Positions 53,445 through 61,674 of a stretch of DNA of 64,000 nucleotides are shown here, piece by piece. How positions within the stretch are numbered: position 1 is the stretch's first letter; every line of letters begins with the position of its first letter. Source of the stretch: Clostridium sp. chh4-2 (lineage in GTDB: Bacteria > Bacillota > Clostridia > Lachnospirales > Lachnospiraceae); contig NZ_PKUU01000005.1 in the NCBI RefSeq assembly GCF_002899675.1, positions 124,001-188,000 of the forward strand. Direction: 5' to 3'. The position numbers and the translations under genes were made by a program. The notes under the pieces were generated by a model, which saw only the letters and a list, made by a program, of their open reading frames with translations, was not told where the DNA came from and did no database searches.

Positions 53445-54079
53445 CGTATTAGTCCCCTATCTTCCATTCAGTTTAATCGTTGGTAACTATCTGACATTAC
53501 AATAGCAAAATACAAATTTTCCACCAATTTAATGCTTTAATTGTAACCTAATTTTTTAAACAAAGCAACTAACTTTTGCTGCTCTTTCTACTATCATGGG
53601 ACGCAAAAACATTATACATGGAATTCTTCCTTTTGCTGACTATGCTATTTATCCGCCCTCCGTTTTTAAGGCAGCTTGAATTTATTGCCACTGCCGTATT
53701 TCGGGGCGGTATGACCTTGAGAGGCGACAATCGCAGGTAGGAAGCGGGGCAGCCATATACAGTTAATCGCACAAAATGACTTCTATGCTACACTTTATAA
53801 GAGTCATTTTGAAAATGCGGGCTGATGGATAGTGCAGTTCGATATTATATGTAAAAAGGTCAGCCAATTTTTAGTCGGCTAACCTAGAATTTTCCCCATA
53901 TATAACTCTCACAATAAATGAAGTTGATGTTACAGATTCCTGTAAGACGTGGTTGAACCTTAACGAAGTTTTTCTTATCTAAATTTATTTACACCGCCAA
54001 TTAAAGCATCTTTTCAACTCCTATCCGACTTTTGTTCCAGCAAATTTATTGAATCCTGATACTCCTTCTCTACACTGAT
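53445..54079. other. Gene-poor stretch at the left edge of the accessory region
   Basis: No convincing gene. It contains an inverted repeat AAAATGACT...AGTCATTTT at about 53769-53807 and the 62-bp hairpin repeat at 53844-53909. A 67-codon open frame on the minus strand (53569-53772) has no ribosome site or family resemblance. Confidence 0.5.
53844..53909 (+). repeat. Left copy of a 62-bp hairpin repeat
   Basis: About 80% identical to 61983-62047 in the same orientation. It includes a stem AGGTCAGCC/GGCTAACCT with A- and T-rich flanks, like a bidirectional terminator, then AGAATTTTCCCCATATAT. Confidence 0.7.
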
Positions 54080-54825
54080 TTAATTATCAAGAACTCGATC
54101 AGCCTGCACTAGTTCCCTAGCCATTATTGATAACGTTTGTTCTCTTAACTCATTATTTGCTATTTGGGATACTAAAACATTTCCCAGATATGTATTTGCC
54201 GTCTCTACCATATTGGATTGAAATTTATTTGCAGACTCAACTGTTTTAGTGTACATTAAAATAAATACTGCGCCAACTGCATCTACTAATAATCCGCCAA
54301 GAAAACCTGAGACTATTACGATTAATTGTACTGAATTTTCATTTAAAAATATAGAGATAATAGTACTAGCTATTATGCCTATTCCAATAAATATAATAAA
54401 TACCCCTATCGCAAATATTATTTTTGTATGAGCCAGATTAAGAGTGAGATATTTTTCTATATCTGCTTGTTTTTTGGATAGCTGTTTCAAAGCTTTTTCT
54501 TCGTTACTTAACCCTTTAATTTCTTCCAAAAAAATATCATCTTCAATTATACTTAATTCAAATTTTGAATCAACTTTTATCTTATGATTTTTATATAGAT
54601 CTTTTAACTTACATATAATCCCCCACCAAAAACTATACTCCACCAAATAAACCATAGTGTATCAATTGTATTTTTGCTGCGACTATCTTTTAAGGTTGAT
54701 AAAATATTTTTTTGCTTTTCTTTCAAAGTTTTTGTAATGCTTCCAAATTCTTTTTTGTCATCATTAGTAAGTTCTTGTTCATCTGAAGTTATTTCTTGAC
54801 AGCTTTCTTTATTTATATCTCCCAT
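54080..54825 (-). pseudogene. Two-TM protein gene broken by a frameshift at a G5 run
   Basis: Two frames overlap: 54825-54604 (MGDINKES to GGGLYVS) and 54655-54080. Adding one G to the GGGGG run at 54620-54624 joins them into one protein of about 245 residues. The second half has two helices (about 140-165 and 175-195) and an amphipathic tail (VESANKFQSNMVETANTYLGN) resembling the two-TM domain found beside TRADD-N-like domains in bacterial conflict proteins; that resemblance is from memory. AAGGGCGG precedes the ATG at 54825. It may be decay, a sequencing error or a phase switch. Confidence 0.7.
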
Positions 54826-54975
54826 TTCCGCCCTTCTTTCTATATTCTAAAATATCTTAATATTCCATTTTGTTTCTGATAAGATTCTACACGGACCTCA
54901 TAATGTCTGGAAGGTGTATTTATTATTTCCAAATATCGAACTCATGCTTTACCTAAGTACATCATTATTTAATTG

Positions 54976-55890
54976 CTATTCGAAATATGTCAGGATGTTT
55001 TGTAAACGTTCTTCCAAATATTCAGCTATCAACGCCGTCATTTCTGTAGATGATTTGTCACGGTAATAGCTATCAAAGGCCTCATAATATCGCTTTCGAT
55101 CAGCAAATTTCACATTGATTGGGGGATATCCATTCTGCATTAAAAAGAGATTAAGTATTAACCGGCCCGTGCGTCCATTCCCATCCACAAATGGGTGAAT
55201 ACCTTCAAATTCCAAATGAAACATAGCTGCCCTCTCAATCGGATGCATCTTAGTGTGGTCAAAGTCTCTCACTAACTTTTCAATTAATTCAGGCACTAAT
55301 ACCGGCTCTGGCGGCACATGAAAAGCCCCCATAATTCGAACTGGTATCCGGCGATAGATGCCTCTATCTTCTGGACGATCCATTAGAACCAACGTGTGAA
55401 TTTGTTTTATAATATACTCAGTAAATGGTGTGTTATCCTTTACTATGTCCTGTACATACAAAAATGCGTCACGATGTCCAACAGCTTCAAGATGATCCTT
55501 CAACGGCTTTTTATCTATAGTGATACCTTCTAATACCATTGCTGTTTCCTGCAGAGTAAGCGTATTACCCTCAATAGCATTCGAGTTATAGGTATACTCA
55601 ATAAGAAATTCCTCACGCAAACGTTGAATCTCTCCTTGTGTCAGAGGACGATGATTATTTAATTCATCCTTAAGAGCATCAATTCTTGAAAAAAGTGGTA
55701 TGAATTGTTTCGGTATTTGTTTATTCCTATTTTTCCGACCATCTACAGGCTTAATAGCATCTACCGGAATCCTATATGATCGTCCTTTACGAATAATTCC
55801 CGGAATTATATTTTCATTGCATAATACTCGAACTCGGCGGTCCGAAATCCCCCATCTGTTTGCTGCTTCCTGTACGCTCATATATTCCAA
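54976..55890 (-). CDS. Fic-domain AMPylase-like protein with N-terminal DNA-binding domain
   Basis: 304 residues. Residues 1-50 look like a MerR/excisionase helix-turn-helix (MSVQEAANRWGISDRRVRVLCNENIIPG, then KGRSYRIP). A helix near 110 carries the inhibitory motif SNAIEGN, fitting S/TxxxEG/N of class II Fic proteins. The Fic core has HPFVDGNGRTGR near residue 235, complete for AMP transfer. A C-terminal helical part follows. The likely start is TTG at 55890, 8 bases after GGAGG; a GTG three codons earlier is possible. Such proteins may autoregulate their own promoter, which is inference here. Confidence 0.9.
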   Translation of the reverse strand: MEYMSVQEAANRWGISDRRVRVLCNENIIPGIIRKGRSYRIPVDAIKPVDGRKNRNKQIPKQFIPLFSRIDALKDELNNHRPLTQGEIQRLREEFLIEYTYNSNAIEGNTLTLQETAMVLEGITIDKKPLKDHLEAVGHRDAFLYVQDIVKDNTPFTEYIIKQIHTLVLMDRPEDRGIYRRIPVRIMGAFHVPPEPVLVPELIEKLVRDFDHTKMHPIERAAMFHLEFEGIHPFVDGNGRTGRLILNLFLMQNGYPPINVKFADRKRYYEAFDSYYRDKSSTEMTALIAEYLEERLQNILTYFE

Positions 55891-55899
55891 AAGATCCAC

Positions 55900-56153
55900 C
55901 TCCTCTTATACTACTATTATGATATCCTTTATTATACACAATTTTCGGAATAATACGCAAGGATATTTTTATATTTTTGCTTTTAATATTCCGATTTTCA
56001 TTGTACGAATTCCATTAAGTTTAAACCCACCACCGCTTTTCGGTCTTCAAAATTCATACGCTATGATGCGGTACTGTTCACGAATATCACAGCATTCGTA
56101 TTTGCTCTATTCATCCTCAAAGTAGGAAAATATCTGCAAGCCTCCTTCCCTTT
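55900..56153. other. Decayed interval upstream of the fic gene
   Basis: No intact gene. Short frames with stops only. AAAATCGGAAT occurs near 55990, matching the core of the array repeats, but without the rest of the repeat. Confidence 0.35.
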
Positions 56154-56368
56154 TCATTCTTGTTCCACATCTCCAGACAATATTTCATCTTCAAAATACA
56201 TACTGATACCTCTTTCTTTTAAATATCTGATTATGTTTAATAATTCCAGCGTATCTCTCAACACTCTGCTTACCGATTTAGTAAGTATTTAATCCATTTC
56301 TCCCTTATCCGCCTGCCTGATCATCCGCTCCAACCTGGTACATCTCTTTTTCGTAGCCCGCTCTTTCC
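56154..56368 (-). pseudogene. Serine-recombinase fragment
   Basis: Read on the minus strand: RLERMIRQADKGEMD, a TAA stop, then ILTKSVSRVLRDTLELLNI and IRYLKERGISMYFEDE. TKSVSR.xRDTLELL and LKERGI are typical of the resolvase/invertase N-domain, where the stop replaces a Leu or Val in the D-x-I-L-T-K-S segment. Only about 70 residues survive, with no start and no DNA-binding part. It shows that a recombinase-bearing element was once here. Confidence 0.75.
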
Positions 56369-56622
56369 ATAATCATAATAAACACCAACAAATTGCCAAT
56401 CATTATAATTTGATATTTCTTTGTGTGCTCAGGTATCATTCTAATTCTTCTTGCAAGGTCACAAAACCTCCAATCAACAAAAAAGACGCAAAGACCTCAT
56501 CGTCCTCACGTTTAAATTAAGATTTTCATTTTTTCTATCCTGCCTATTCCTCTATCAACGGCTCCACAGGAACAGGTAAAAAATCATGTGTTGGCTTCGA
56601 ATCAATCATATCCTAACACCGT

Positions 56623-56970
56623 TTACACTAAATACAATTCTTTTATATCCTCATTTTTTCCCCGTAATTTTTTCCCTTTTTCCATTCCAACACGCTGCAA
56701 CAGGACTATGGACTCGCAGTGTCTGGAGTGTGTGATTCTGATTTCCAAAAAGCTCAAAAGGGCCTTTGCGTAAACGCCATAATCCACTCTAAATAACGAA
56801 TCAACCTTTCTATTTGTAGACCGGTTGATGTGATGATCCTCCACAAAATTATAACATGATTTTATAGAACTGACGACTCCCGTTTTTTCCAGAAGCGCTT
56901 TTTTAGATATGTCCTTTGCTGGCCCCTTACTGCCAACAATAAAATTCTTGATACCACACTTCAGTGGCAA
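56623..56970 (-). CDS. Uncharacterised ORF, probable gene remnant
   Basis: 115 residues from the first ATG, with no ribosome site visible. Part of it (IVGSKGPAKDISKKALLEKTG, VVSSIKSCYNF) is repeated as a broken copy at 46970-47065, so it belongs to a family with several copies. The C-terminal part is basic. I do not recognise it. It may be the 3' part of a longer, truncated gene. Confidence 0.4.
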   Translation of the reverse strand: MPLKCGIKNFIVGSKGPAKDISKKALLEKTGVVSSIKSCYNFVEDHHINRSTNRKVDSLFRVDYGVYAKALLSFLEIRITHSRHCESIVLLQRVGMEKGKKLRGKNEDIKELYLV

Positions 56971-57054
56971 TTCAGCATCAAAACAAATATATCGTGATCC
57001 ATTAAAAATACTTTAACTAAGTATTTTCATTCACTCACACTATTGATGAAGTTG

Positions 57055-57384
57055 CTATCCCTGTTCCACGGTCGGCTCTTGAAATAATGTTGCATAATTG
57101 TCTATCCCCTTAGCTAATTTCTGATAATCTTCTGGCTCCGGCTTGTAAATGTACCATTCCCATTTACTTCTTTCATTCCATATGTGTGGTACCAATCCAT
57201 CTCTAAACAAAGGATTATCATTTTTTTCAACTCCTAATACATCTTTAAACCTCAAAGTATAATTATCAACCTCTGCTTCACGATAATTGATCATCGTCAT
57301 TTTTATACCATTATAACGATATCTTCCATCCCCTTCTAACTGCATGCGCATCCGAATATAGCTCCCGACCTTTACATAACACAT
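57055..57384 (-). CDS. Small protein at the end of the immunity-like array, unknown
   Basis: 109 residues, rich in Tyr, Arg and Trp (YRYNGIKMTMINYREAE, then SKWEWYIYKPEPEDY). Soluble, no known motif. AAGGTGA is about 14 bases before the ATG, too far to be convincing. It is the last gene of the minus-strand run and lacks a clear copy of the array repeat. Confidence 0.5.
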   Translation of the reverse strand: MCYVKVGSYIRMRMQLEGDGRYRYNGIKMTMINYREAEVDNYTLRFKDVLGVEKNDNPLFRDGLVPHIWNERSKWEWYIYKPEPEDYQKLAKGIDNYATLFQEPTVEQG

Positions 57385-57539
57385 CGAGGAAAAAAGTCAC
57401 CTTATCATTATAGCAGCTCATCTTCAAAAAAAGTCATTCTACCACCTTTCTCCTTTGATGATAACCCATTTCGAAATATTCAGAATCCAGCATTATGTCA
57501 GCTTCCTATGTATTTATACATAGCTCAACAAATTTGAAT

Positions 57540-58058
57540 TTATTTTATGGGTTTCCAACCTAATTCTGTATATATTTTTTTAACTTCATTCTGCAATACT
57601 GAACCGAACAGCCAAACTTCTTGTCTCCACGGATGACCTAAATACCCGTTTTCGAATTTTTCATCGATAAAAAAATAGTAATCCCCATCCGGATAAAATG
57701 ATGGGAAAAAGGCATTATATCCGCCTCCTGAATATCTCTCATCATTAACCCATGTATCTTGTTGTTCTTGAATATTATATGGACTGAATACAAACGCACT
57801 GTGGTGCCAGTCTAACGCATACCATTTTCTATCATCTGATGTGCAACAAATCAGACATTTTCTGATTAAATCGTCCATTTGGTCAATTTGGCTCTCATTC
57901 ATATTTTCTATTGCATAAATTGAGTATGGAGAAGCTATTTCAAATGGCAATGTGCCTTCTAAAGAATGACCTCTATATTCACAAGACGGCTTAAAATTCA
58001 ACTTATCATAGACTTTATTCCAAATAGCGTTATATTCGGCATTATCGCTAATTAGCAC
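57540..58058 (-). CDS. DUF2716-like protein, probable toxin-immunity family
   Basis: 172 residues. The segment WYALDWHHSAFVFSP, then YPDGDYYFFIDEKFENGYLGHPWRQEVWLFGSVL matches my memory of DUF2716, a family found in toxin-immunity loci. The start is GTG at 58058, with GAAGGTGG about 10 bases before it and repeat R1 just upstream. AT-rich. It probably binds and neutralises one toxin; no toxin gene is present in the window. Confidence 0.65.
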   Translation of the reverse strand: MLISDNAEYNAIWNKVYDKLNFKPSCEYRGHSLEGTLPFEIASPYSIYAIENMNESQIDQMDDLIRKCLICCTSDDRKWYALDWHHSAFVFSPYNIQEQQDTWVNDERYSGGGYNAFFPSFYPDGDYYFFIDEKFENGYLGHPWRQEVWLFGSVLQNEVKKIYTELGWKPIK

Positions 58059-58083
58059 TTTCTTTCACCACCTTCTTTGTACA

Positions 58084-58122
58084 AATTCCGATTTTCTCGC
58101 TTTATTCAACTTTTCAGTAAAC
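58084..58122 (-). repeat. Array repeat R1
   Basis: 39 bases, on the plus strand opening AATTCCGATTTT and closing CAGTAAAC. Its near edge is 26 bases before the GTG of the DUF2716-like gene. Confidence 0.75.
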
Positions 58123-58131
58123 TAAGAACTG

Positions 58132-58413
58132 TCATGTATCTGTAATATCACCAGGGGCAATATCATTCCAATTACCCTCAAGCATTTTCGTTAGTGCTCG
58201 ATAAGTGATTTTTTTAGGAATGATTTTATTTCTAAAGGCGCTTGTCTCTGATTTAGCTGTAACGATTACAATCTGTGATTTCGGCAAAAAGGTTAATCTA
58301 TGTATATCTGTACAAATTTCACTATTCAAATCACTTAAAATAGCTTTATCTAGTTGTAAACGAAAATCTTTATTGTATTTTGCTTTCAATATAAAATCAT
58401 AAGTCATAATCAT
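58132..58413 (-). CDS. Small soluble protein in the array, unknown
   Basis: 93 residues (YDFILKAKYNKDFRLQLDKAIL, then FLPKSQIVIVTAKSET). No family recognised. GAGGG precedes the ATG by 8 bases and repeat R2 lies directly upstream. Its stop is 10 bases before R1. Position and size fit an immunity protein; this is inference. Confidence 0.6.
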   Translation of the reverse strand: MIMTYDFILKAKYNKDFRLQLDKAILSDLNSEICTDIHRLTFLPKSQIVIVTAKSETSAFRNKIIPKKITYRALTKMLEGNWNDIAPGDITDT

Positions 58414-58427
58414 ATAGTTTCCCTCAC

Positions 58428-58465
58428 AATTCCGATTTTACGCCCTGTTCAACTTCCCGGTAAAC
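58428..58465 (-). repeat. Array repeat R2
   Basis: 38 bases, AATTCCGATTTT to CGGTAAAC on the plus strand, the copy closest to consensus. 15 bases before the start of the 93-residue gene. Confidence 0.8.
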
Positions 58466-58491
58466 CCAAAGTTGATTTTTCGCTGGTCCTA

Positions 58492-58844
58492 TCACTCGTA
58501 GCACAGCCAAACGTCTACGGTGAAATCGGCTGTTTCATATGGGTCAGCATATACGTCAACTACAAAGTTACAGGAAATATGTCTGCCTTTATAAATCATA
58601 AGAATATATTCCTATATCATGCCAGTTAGCAGAAAATGAAATATAATCCCCTTTTTTCTTTTCCGAAGCTATTACGTCAATATCAAGCATATCTAGCCAG
58701 TCAGTATCAAAGCGTACATAGTAGACCTGATTATCCCTTTCTTCACATATGCCTACAAATACCTTTAATTGTTCCAATGTCAGTATTTCCCGTAACAATC
58801 AGAAGTATTTCCTGATACTCTAATTTATCTATGATAAATTGCAC
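58492..58844 (-). pseudogene. Frameshifted small gene in the array
   Basis: A GTG at 58844 with GGAGG 6-7 bases before it opens QFIIDKLEYQEILL but soon meets a stop. A second frame (58798-58589) continues with LREILTLEQLKVFVGICEERD to SANWHDIGIYSYDL, and a 35-codon ATG frame (58599-58492) overlaps its end. The good start and the long continuation are in different frames, so this looks like one gene broken by one or more indels. Family not recognised. Confidence 0.6.
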
Positions 58845-58856
58845 TTTTGTCCTCCA

Positions 58857-58895
58857 AATTCCGATTTTGCTGCACTGTTCAGCTTCCCTATAAAC
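58857..58895 (-). repeat. Array repeat R3
   Basis: 39 bases, AATTCCGATTTT to CTATAAAC on the plus strand, 13 bases before the GTG at 58844. Confidence 0.8.
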
Positions 58896-58913
58896 TGGAA
58901 GTTGGGGAATGTT

Positions 58914-59315
58914 TTATTCTGCTTCTTCCCACTTTAAATTTGGATACAACTCTCCGGTTTTGGCAAAATGCAGGACACATTCTGCTGCCAAATCTAAATT
59001 ATCTATCGCATTTCGCTTTAAAACTGGCGTTTGACTTCCAATATTTACAGGCGCATCCTCTTGGGAGTCCTCATACTTCGGATTAATTGGCTGATACATA
59101 TGAGCAATCCCATTCTCGTCCCATGTATTAAAGGCAAGTGCCACCCATCTATTCGCAATATCTACAGAGAGAAAGTCCTCCTCACCATATTCATCCAAAG
59201 CCAGCCACGCATTTGAAATCTGATTGTTACGAATATTGAAAATCAATTTATTTACTGCTTCTTGCGTGACCAGTTGCTCATCACCATTAAGAAAATGAAT
59301 GGCAAGATTATCCAT
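58914..59315 (-). CDS. Imm1-like immunity protein candidate
   Basis: 133 residues. It has a central WVALAFNTWDENG and a C-terminal AAECVLHFAKTGELYPNLKWEE. The closing pattern (helix, FxxTGxxPxxxxW) resembles the Imm1 immunity family, judged by eye. AAGGAGG lies 7-9 bases before the ATG, with repeat R4 upstream. Confidence 0.65.
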   Translation of the reverse strand: MDNLAIHFLNGDEQLVTQEAVNKLIFNIRNNQISNAWLALDEYGEEDFLSVDIANRWVALAFNTWDENGIAHMYQPINPKYEDSQEDAPVNIGSQTPVLKRNAIDNLDLAAECVLHFAKTGELYPNLKWEEAE

Positions 59316-59334
59316 ACTTATTGCCTCCTTAAAA

Positions 59335-59372
59335 AATTCCGATTTTATGTTCTATTTAACCGTCTGGTAATA
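59335..59372 (-). repeat. Array repeat R4
   Basis: 38 bases, AATTCCGATTTT to TGGTAATA on the plus strand; the distal half is diverged. It overlaps the last codons of the CPBP-like gene. Confidence 0.65.
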
Positions 59373-59700
59373 TCTTAATGGTTGTTATAGAAACAAAAAT
59401 AGTCGCGGCATTTGCAACAATCGTACCCGTCCAGTTCATCGTTATCGTTCCAAAGACAGTGGACGCTGCAATAAACATTGTGTGAAACAGCACACACATA
59501 AATATGTAGCTTTTCCCTGATCCTTTGTAGACTGCTCCAAAGAAAAATCGCAAAGCTATACACTGAACAGCAAACATCCCAAAGTTAATTAGCCCATATT
59601 TATGATTTGTCCCAGGAATAAAGAAAAGAGGGATATGCCAAAAAATCCAAATGCCCCCGGTAAAATAATACGGAAAAGCCGTCCATGTCATTATCCACAC
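59356..59700 (-). pseudogene. CPBP (CAAX-type) membrane protease, 5' truncated
   Basis: 114 residues, mostly hydrophobic. GGIWIFWHIPLFFIPGTNH corresponds to the second conserved motif and SYIFMCVLFHTMFIAAS to the third of CPBP intramembrane proteases. The first motif (EExxxR), which holds the catalytic Glu, is missing because the gene begins too late, so it cannot be active. It starts 3 bases after the 56-residue gene. Confidence 0.65.
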
Positions 59701-59703
59701 TTT

Positions 59704-59874
59704 TTATCTGCCACAGAATTGTGTTACATGCCATTTGATTGTCTTTCCCATACATTTCAAGTATTCTTTTACATTGTCTGGGAGCGACATTAAACATGGG
59801 ATTTTAGCTATATCTATTTGCTGAAAATCGACATGATTTCTTCTGAAAATTTCCTCCACTTGATTTGTGTCCAT
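59704..59874 (-). CDS. Short 56-residue protein, possibly truncated
   Basis: The ATG at 59874 follows AAAGGTGGTG and repeat R5. The product (DTNQVEEIFRRNHVDFQQIDIAK, then LPDNVKEYLKCMGKTI) looks like the N-terminal part of a longer immunity-type protein, and the truncated protease frame follows 3 bases later. This suggests a deletion joined the two. No family assigned. Confidence 0.5.
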   Translation of the reverse strand: MDTNQVEEIFRRNHVDFQQIDIAKIPCLMSLPDNVKEYLKCMGKTIKWHVTQFCGR

Positions 59875-59899
59875 GCATAACACCACCTTTATCGCAAAC

Positions 59900-59937
59900 A
59901 ATTCCGATTTACCGCGCTATTCAGATCCCCTATAAAC
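59900..59937 (-). repeat. Array repeat R5
   Basis: 38 bases, AATTCCGATTTA to CTATAAAC on the plus strand, 26 bases before the ATG at 59874. Confidence 0.8.
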
Positions 59938-59957
59938 AACGATCTATCTTATTAAAA

Positions 59958-60218
59958 TTATTTATTATTCTCTGGAAATTCTTGGGGCAATGGCAGCCGA
60001 ACATGAGGTAAACTTTTAAGGTCACATGCAGAATATTTTTTGTAATTTTCACGTCCTTGAGCCAGTGTCATATGATTTGCTCCACTATACGCTTCTGAAT
60101 TTTCTTCAAACACATCATTTTCCCAAAAACAAACAGGACATATATCCCATCCAATTTCTTCCACTGTCCCAACAAGAGTATAGTAACCACAACATTTACA
60201 TTTATGTCGTTGTTCCAT
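59958..60218 (-). CDS. CPCC-family Cys-rich protein
   Basis: 86 residues. CKCCGYYTLVG, then WDICPVCFWENDVFEE and GANHMTLAQGRENY match the Cys-rich CPCC family, with two Cys pairs for zinc. The first pair reads CKCC where CPCC is usual. Members are frequent in toxin-immunity loci. The ATG at 60218 follows GGGGGTG. Confidence 0.85.
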   Translation of the reverse strand: MEQRHKCKCCGYYTLVGTVEEIGWDICPVCFWENDVFEENSEAYSGANHMTLAQGRENYKKYSACDLKSLPHVRLPLPQEFPENNK

Positions 60219-60245
60219 TAACCGCACCCCCACATAACTTAATAT

Positions 60246-60270
60246 AATCCCGATTCATCACCCCAATAAA
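60246..60270 (-). repeat. Partial array repeat R6
   Basis: AATCCCGATT followed by a shortened match, 28 bases before the CPCC start. Clearly weaker than R1-R5. Confidence 0.45.
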
Positions 60271-60277
60271 TAGGATT

Positions 60278-60781
60278 TTACATACAAGACAAAATCCACT
60301 CTTTAACTTTAGAAGAACTCTCGGAAAGTGAAATATCAGAAGTATCAATTTTATTCTCAATTAATAAATGTTGATACTTCATATTCATTCCTTTCATCGC
60401 ATTTATAAAACCATACGCCCTTTCACCTGCATTCTTCCATTCGGGTCTTGAAAGTAATCTGGATTCCAGTTCTTCATTGGAACAATAGAGAGTTAAGAAA
60501 TGAACATCAAAGGTATCTATTGCAAATGAAGTCAAGTTTTCCGGCAAACCGAGACCTGCATGAAAGATAGCCACAGACACACCGTTGTTTGTAATGTCGT
60601 TTGCCAATTTGAACCACAGGTCATAGAATTGCCCCGTATTTTCCATATTGAATATTTGGGGATGCCATAAAGAATCGCCATCCAAACAAATAACCTTGTC
60701 CATTGTTCCCGCTAACATTTGGCAGATTGCAGATTTGCCACATCCGCTTGCACCACCAATTAAAAATAGATGCTTTTTCAT
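60278..60781 (-). CDS. P-loop kinase-like protein
   Basis: 167 residues. Walker A GGASGCGKSAI lies at about 8-18, followed by VICLDGDSLW and a lid-type segment with SRPEWKNAG, as in small-molecule kinases of the AAA_33/shikimate-kinase-like group. The substrate is unknown. The ATG at 60781 follows GGGAG. Upstream AAATCAGAAGTTTG is a weak echo of the array repeat. It is the first intact gene of the minus-strand run. Confidence 0.75.
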   Translation of the reverse strand: MKKHLFLIGGASGCGKSAICQMLAGTMDKVICLDGDSLWHPQIFNMENTGQFYDLWFKLANDITNNGVSVAIFHAGLGLPENLTSFAIDTFDVHFLTLYCSNEELESRLLSRPEWKNAGERAYGFINAMKGMNMKYQHLLIENKIDTSDISLSESSSKVKEWILSCM

Positions 60782-61029
60782 AGTGTATCTCCCATCAAAC
60801 TTCTGATTTAAGGAATATATTGAATCTGCTAAGCAATATGCCTTCAAATTACATTGGCATTCAGTTTTCATTCAGACAGCCAATCATCCATGCAAACACG
60901 CTCCTGTGGCTGTCTTTTCCTCAAGATATGCCCATATATATCTTAACATCAATTATTCAATAAATGCACACATTTTTGATATATTTATATCTTAAATTTT
61001 TCATCCACAATAACACTTGAATATAATAT
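60782..61029. other. Intergenic interval with a gene-end remnant
   Basis: The minus strand reads RKRQPQERVCMDDWLSE then stop near 60870-60920, like the end of a lost protein. An AGACAGCC/GGCTGTCT hairpin lies within it. Nothing else recognised. Confidence 0.35.
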
Positions 61030-61665
61030 TCAGTATCTATAATTTACTCCGGCCTTCTGCGCCTGACTCATCTGATCCTTCCGATCTATCAAATACACCT
61101 TACTCCCCTTCTTGAACCTTGCCCCAGTCTGCTTAAACCAGAAAGGTACATCATATTCCACACACTGTTCCATGGAATCAAGTATCCAGGCGAAGTCGCA
61201 GATTCTTGCGTCCGGCCCGGACTCTCCTCCGCAAGTAACCCCTTGTATCTTCCCCGTGGCCAAATACTTCCGAATATCAATCTGTTCCAGCATCGGCTCA
61301 TGAATTACAGTCCGATGTTTGATCGGCAAATTCAGAAACAGAGGAAGACGGTAGTCAGCCCGGTTCTGGTTCTCACAGGTACAACAGATTGTCACATTCT
61401 CATATCCGCTTCCCCAGTCCCCCGGTAATTCCAGCTCAAATCGGTGTGTGCGTTTGGTAATAATAACCAAATGCAAATCGCTGCGCCTGCGAATGATATC
61501 CCATGCTTCCTCACGCCATTCATCTGCCTCATCCAGAAAGAAATCAGCGGTCATACAGGTATACACACTCTCACCATCCGGCTACAACTTGTATTCCCCC
61601 TTGCGGTTACGTTTTATTGGCATATTTTCAAACACATGCATGGACAGCCTCTTCTTTTTTACCGT
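61030..61665 (-). pseudogene. Phage Gp37/Gp68-family (DUF5131) gene, 5' truncated with a nonsense codon
   Basis: The intact 178-codon part has ADFFLDEADEWREEAWDIIRR, LVIITKRTHRFELELP, CENQNRADYRLP, GGESGPDARICDFAW and FWFKQTGARFKKGSK, all family signatures. Upstream in the same frame lies NMPIKRNRKGEYKL, a TAG at 61582-61584 where family members have an ordinary codon, then PDGESVYTC. The N-terminal part with the Cys cluster is missing. It abuts a broken GNAT gene. Confidence 0.75.
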
Positions 61666-61674
61666 TTAAATCAG

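Noticed and set aside
53569-53772. Minus-strand open frame of 67 codons in the gene-poor stretch
   Set aside because: No ribosome site, no recognisable sequence, and composition unlike a protein gene.
57497-57535. Similarity to the terminator region near 50600 (GxCAGCTTCCTAxxTATTTATAC)
   Set aside because: Probably a shared dispersed terminator sequence; too short and imperfect to call a mobile repeat.
59335-59372. Reading repeat R4 as coding sequence of the CPBP-like gene
   Set aside because: The overlap covers only the last few codons, and the same sequence is non-coding at the other copies.
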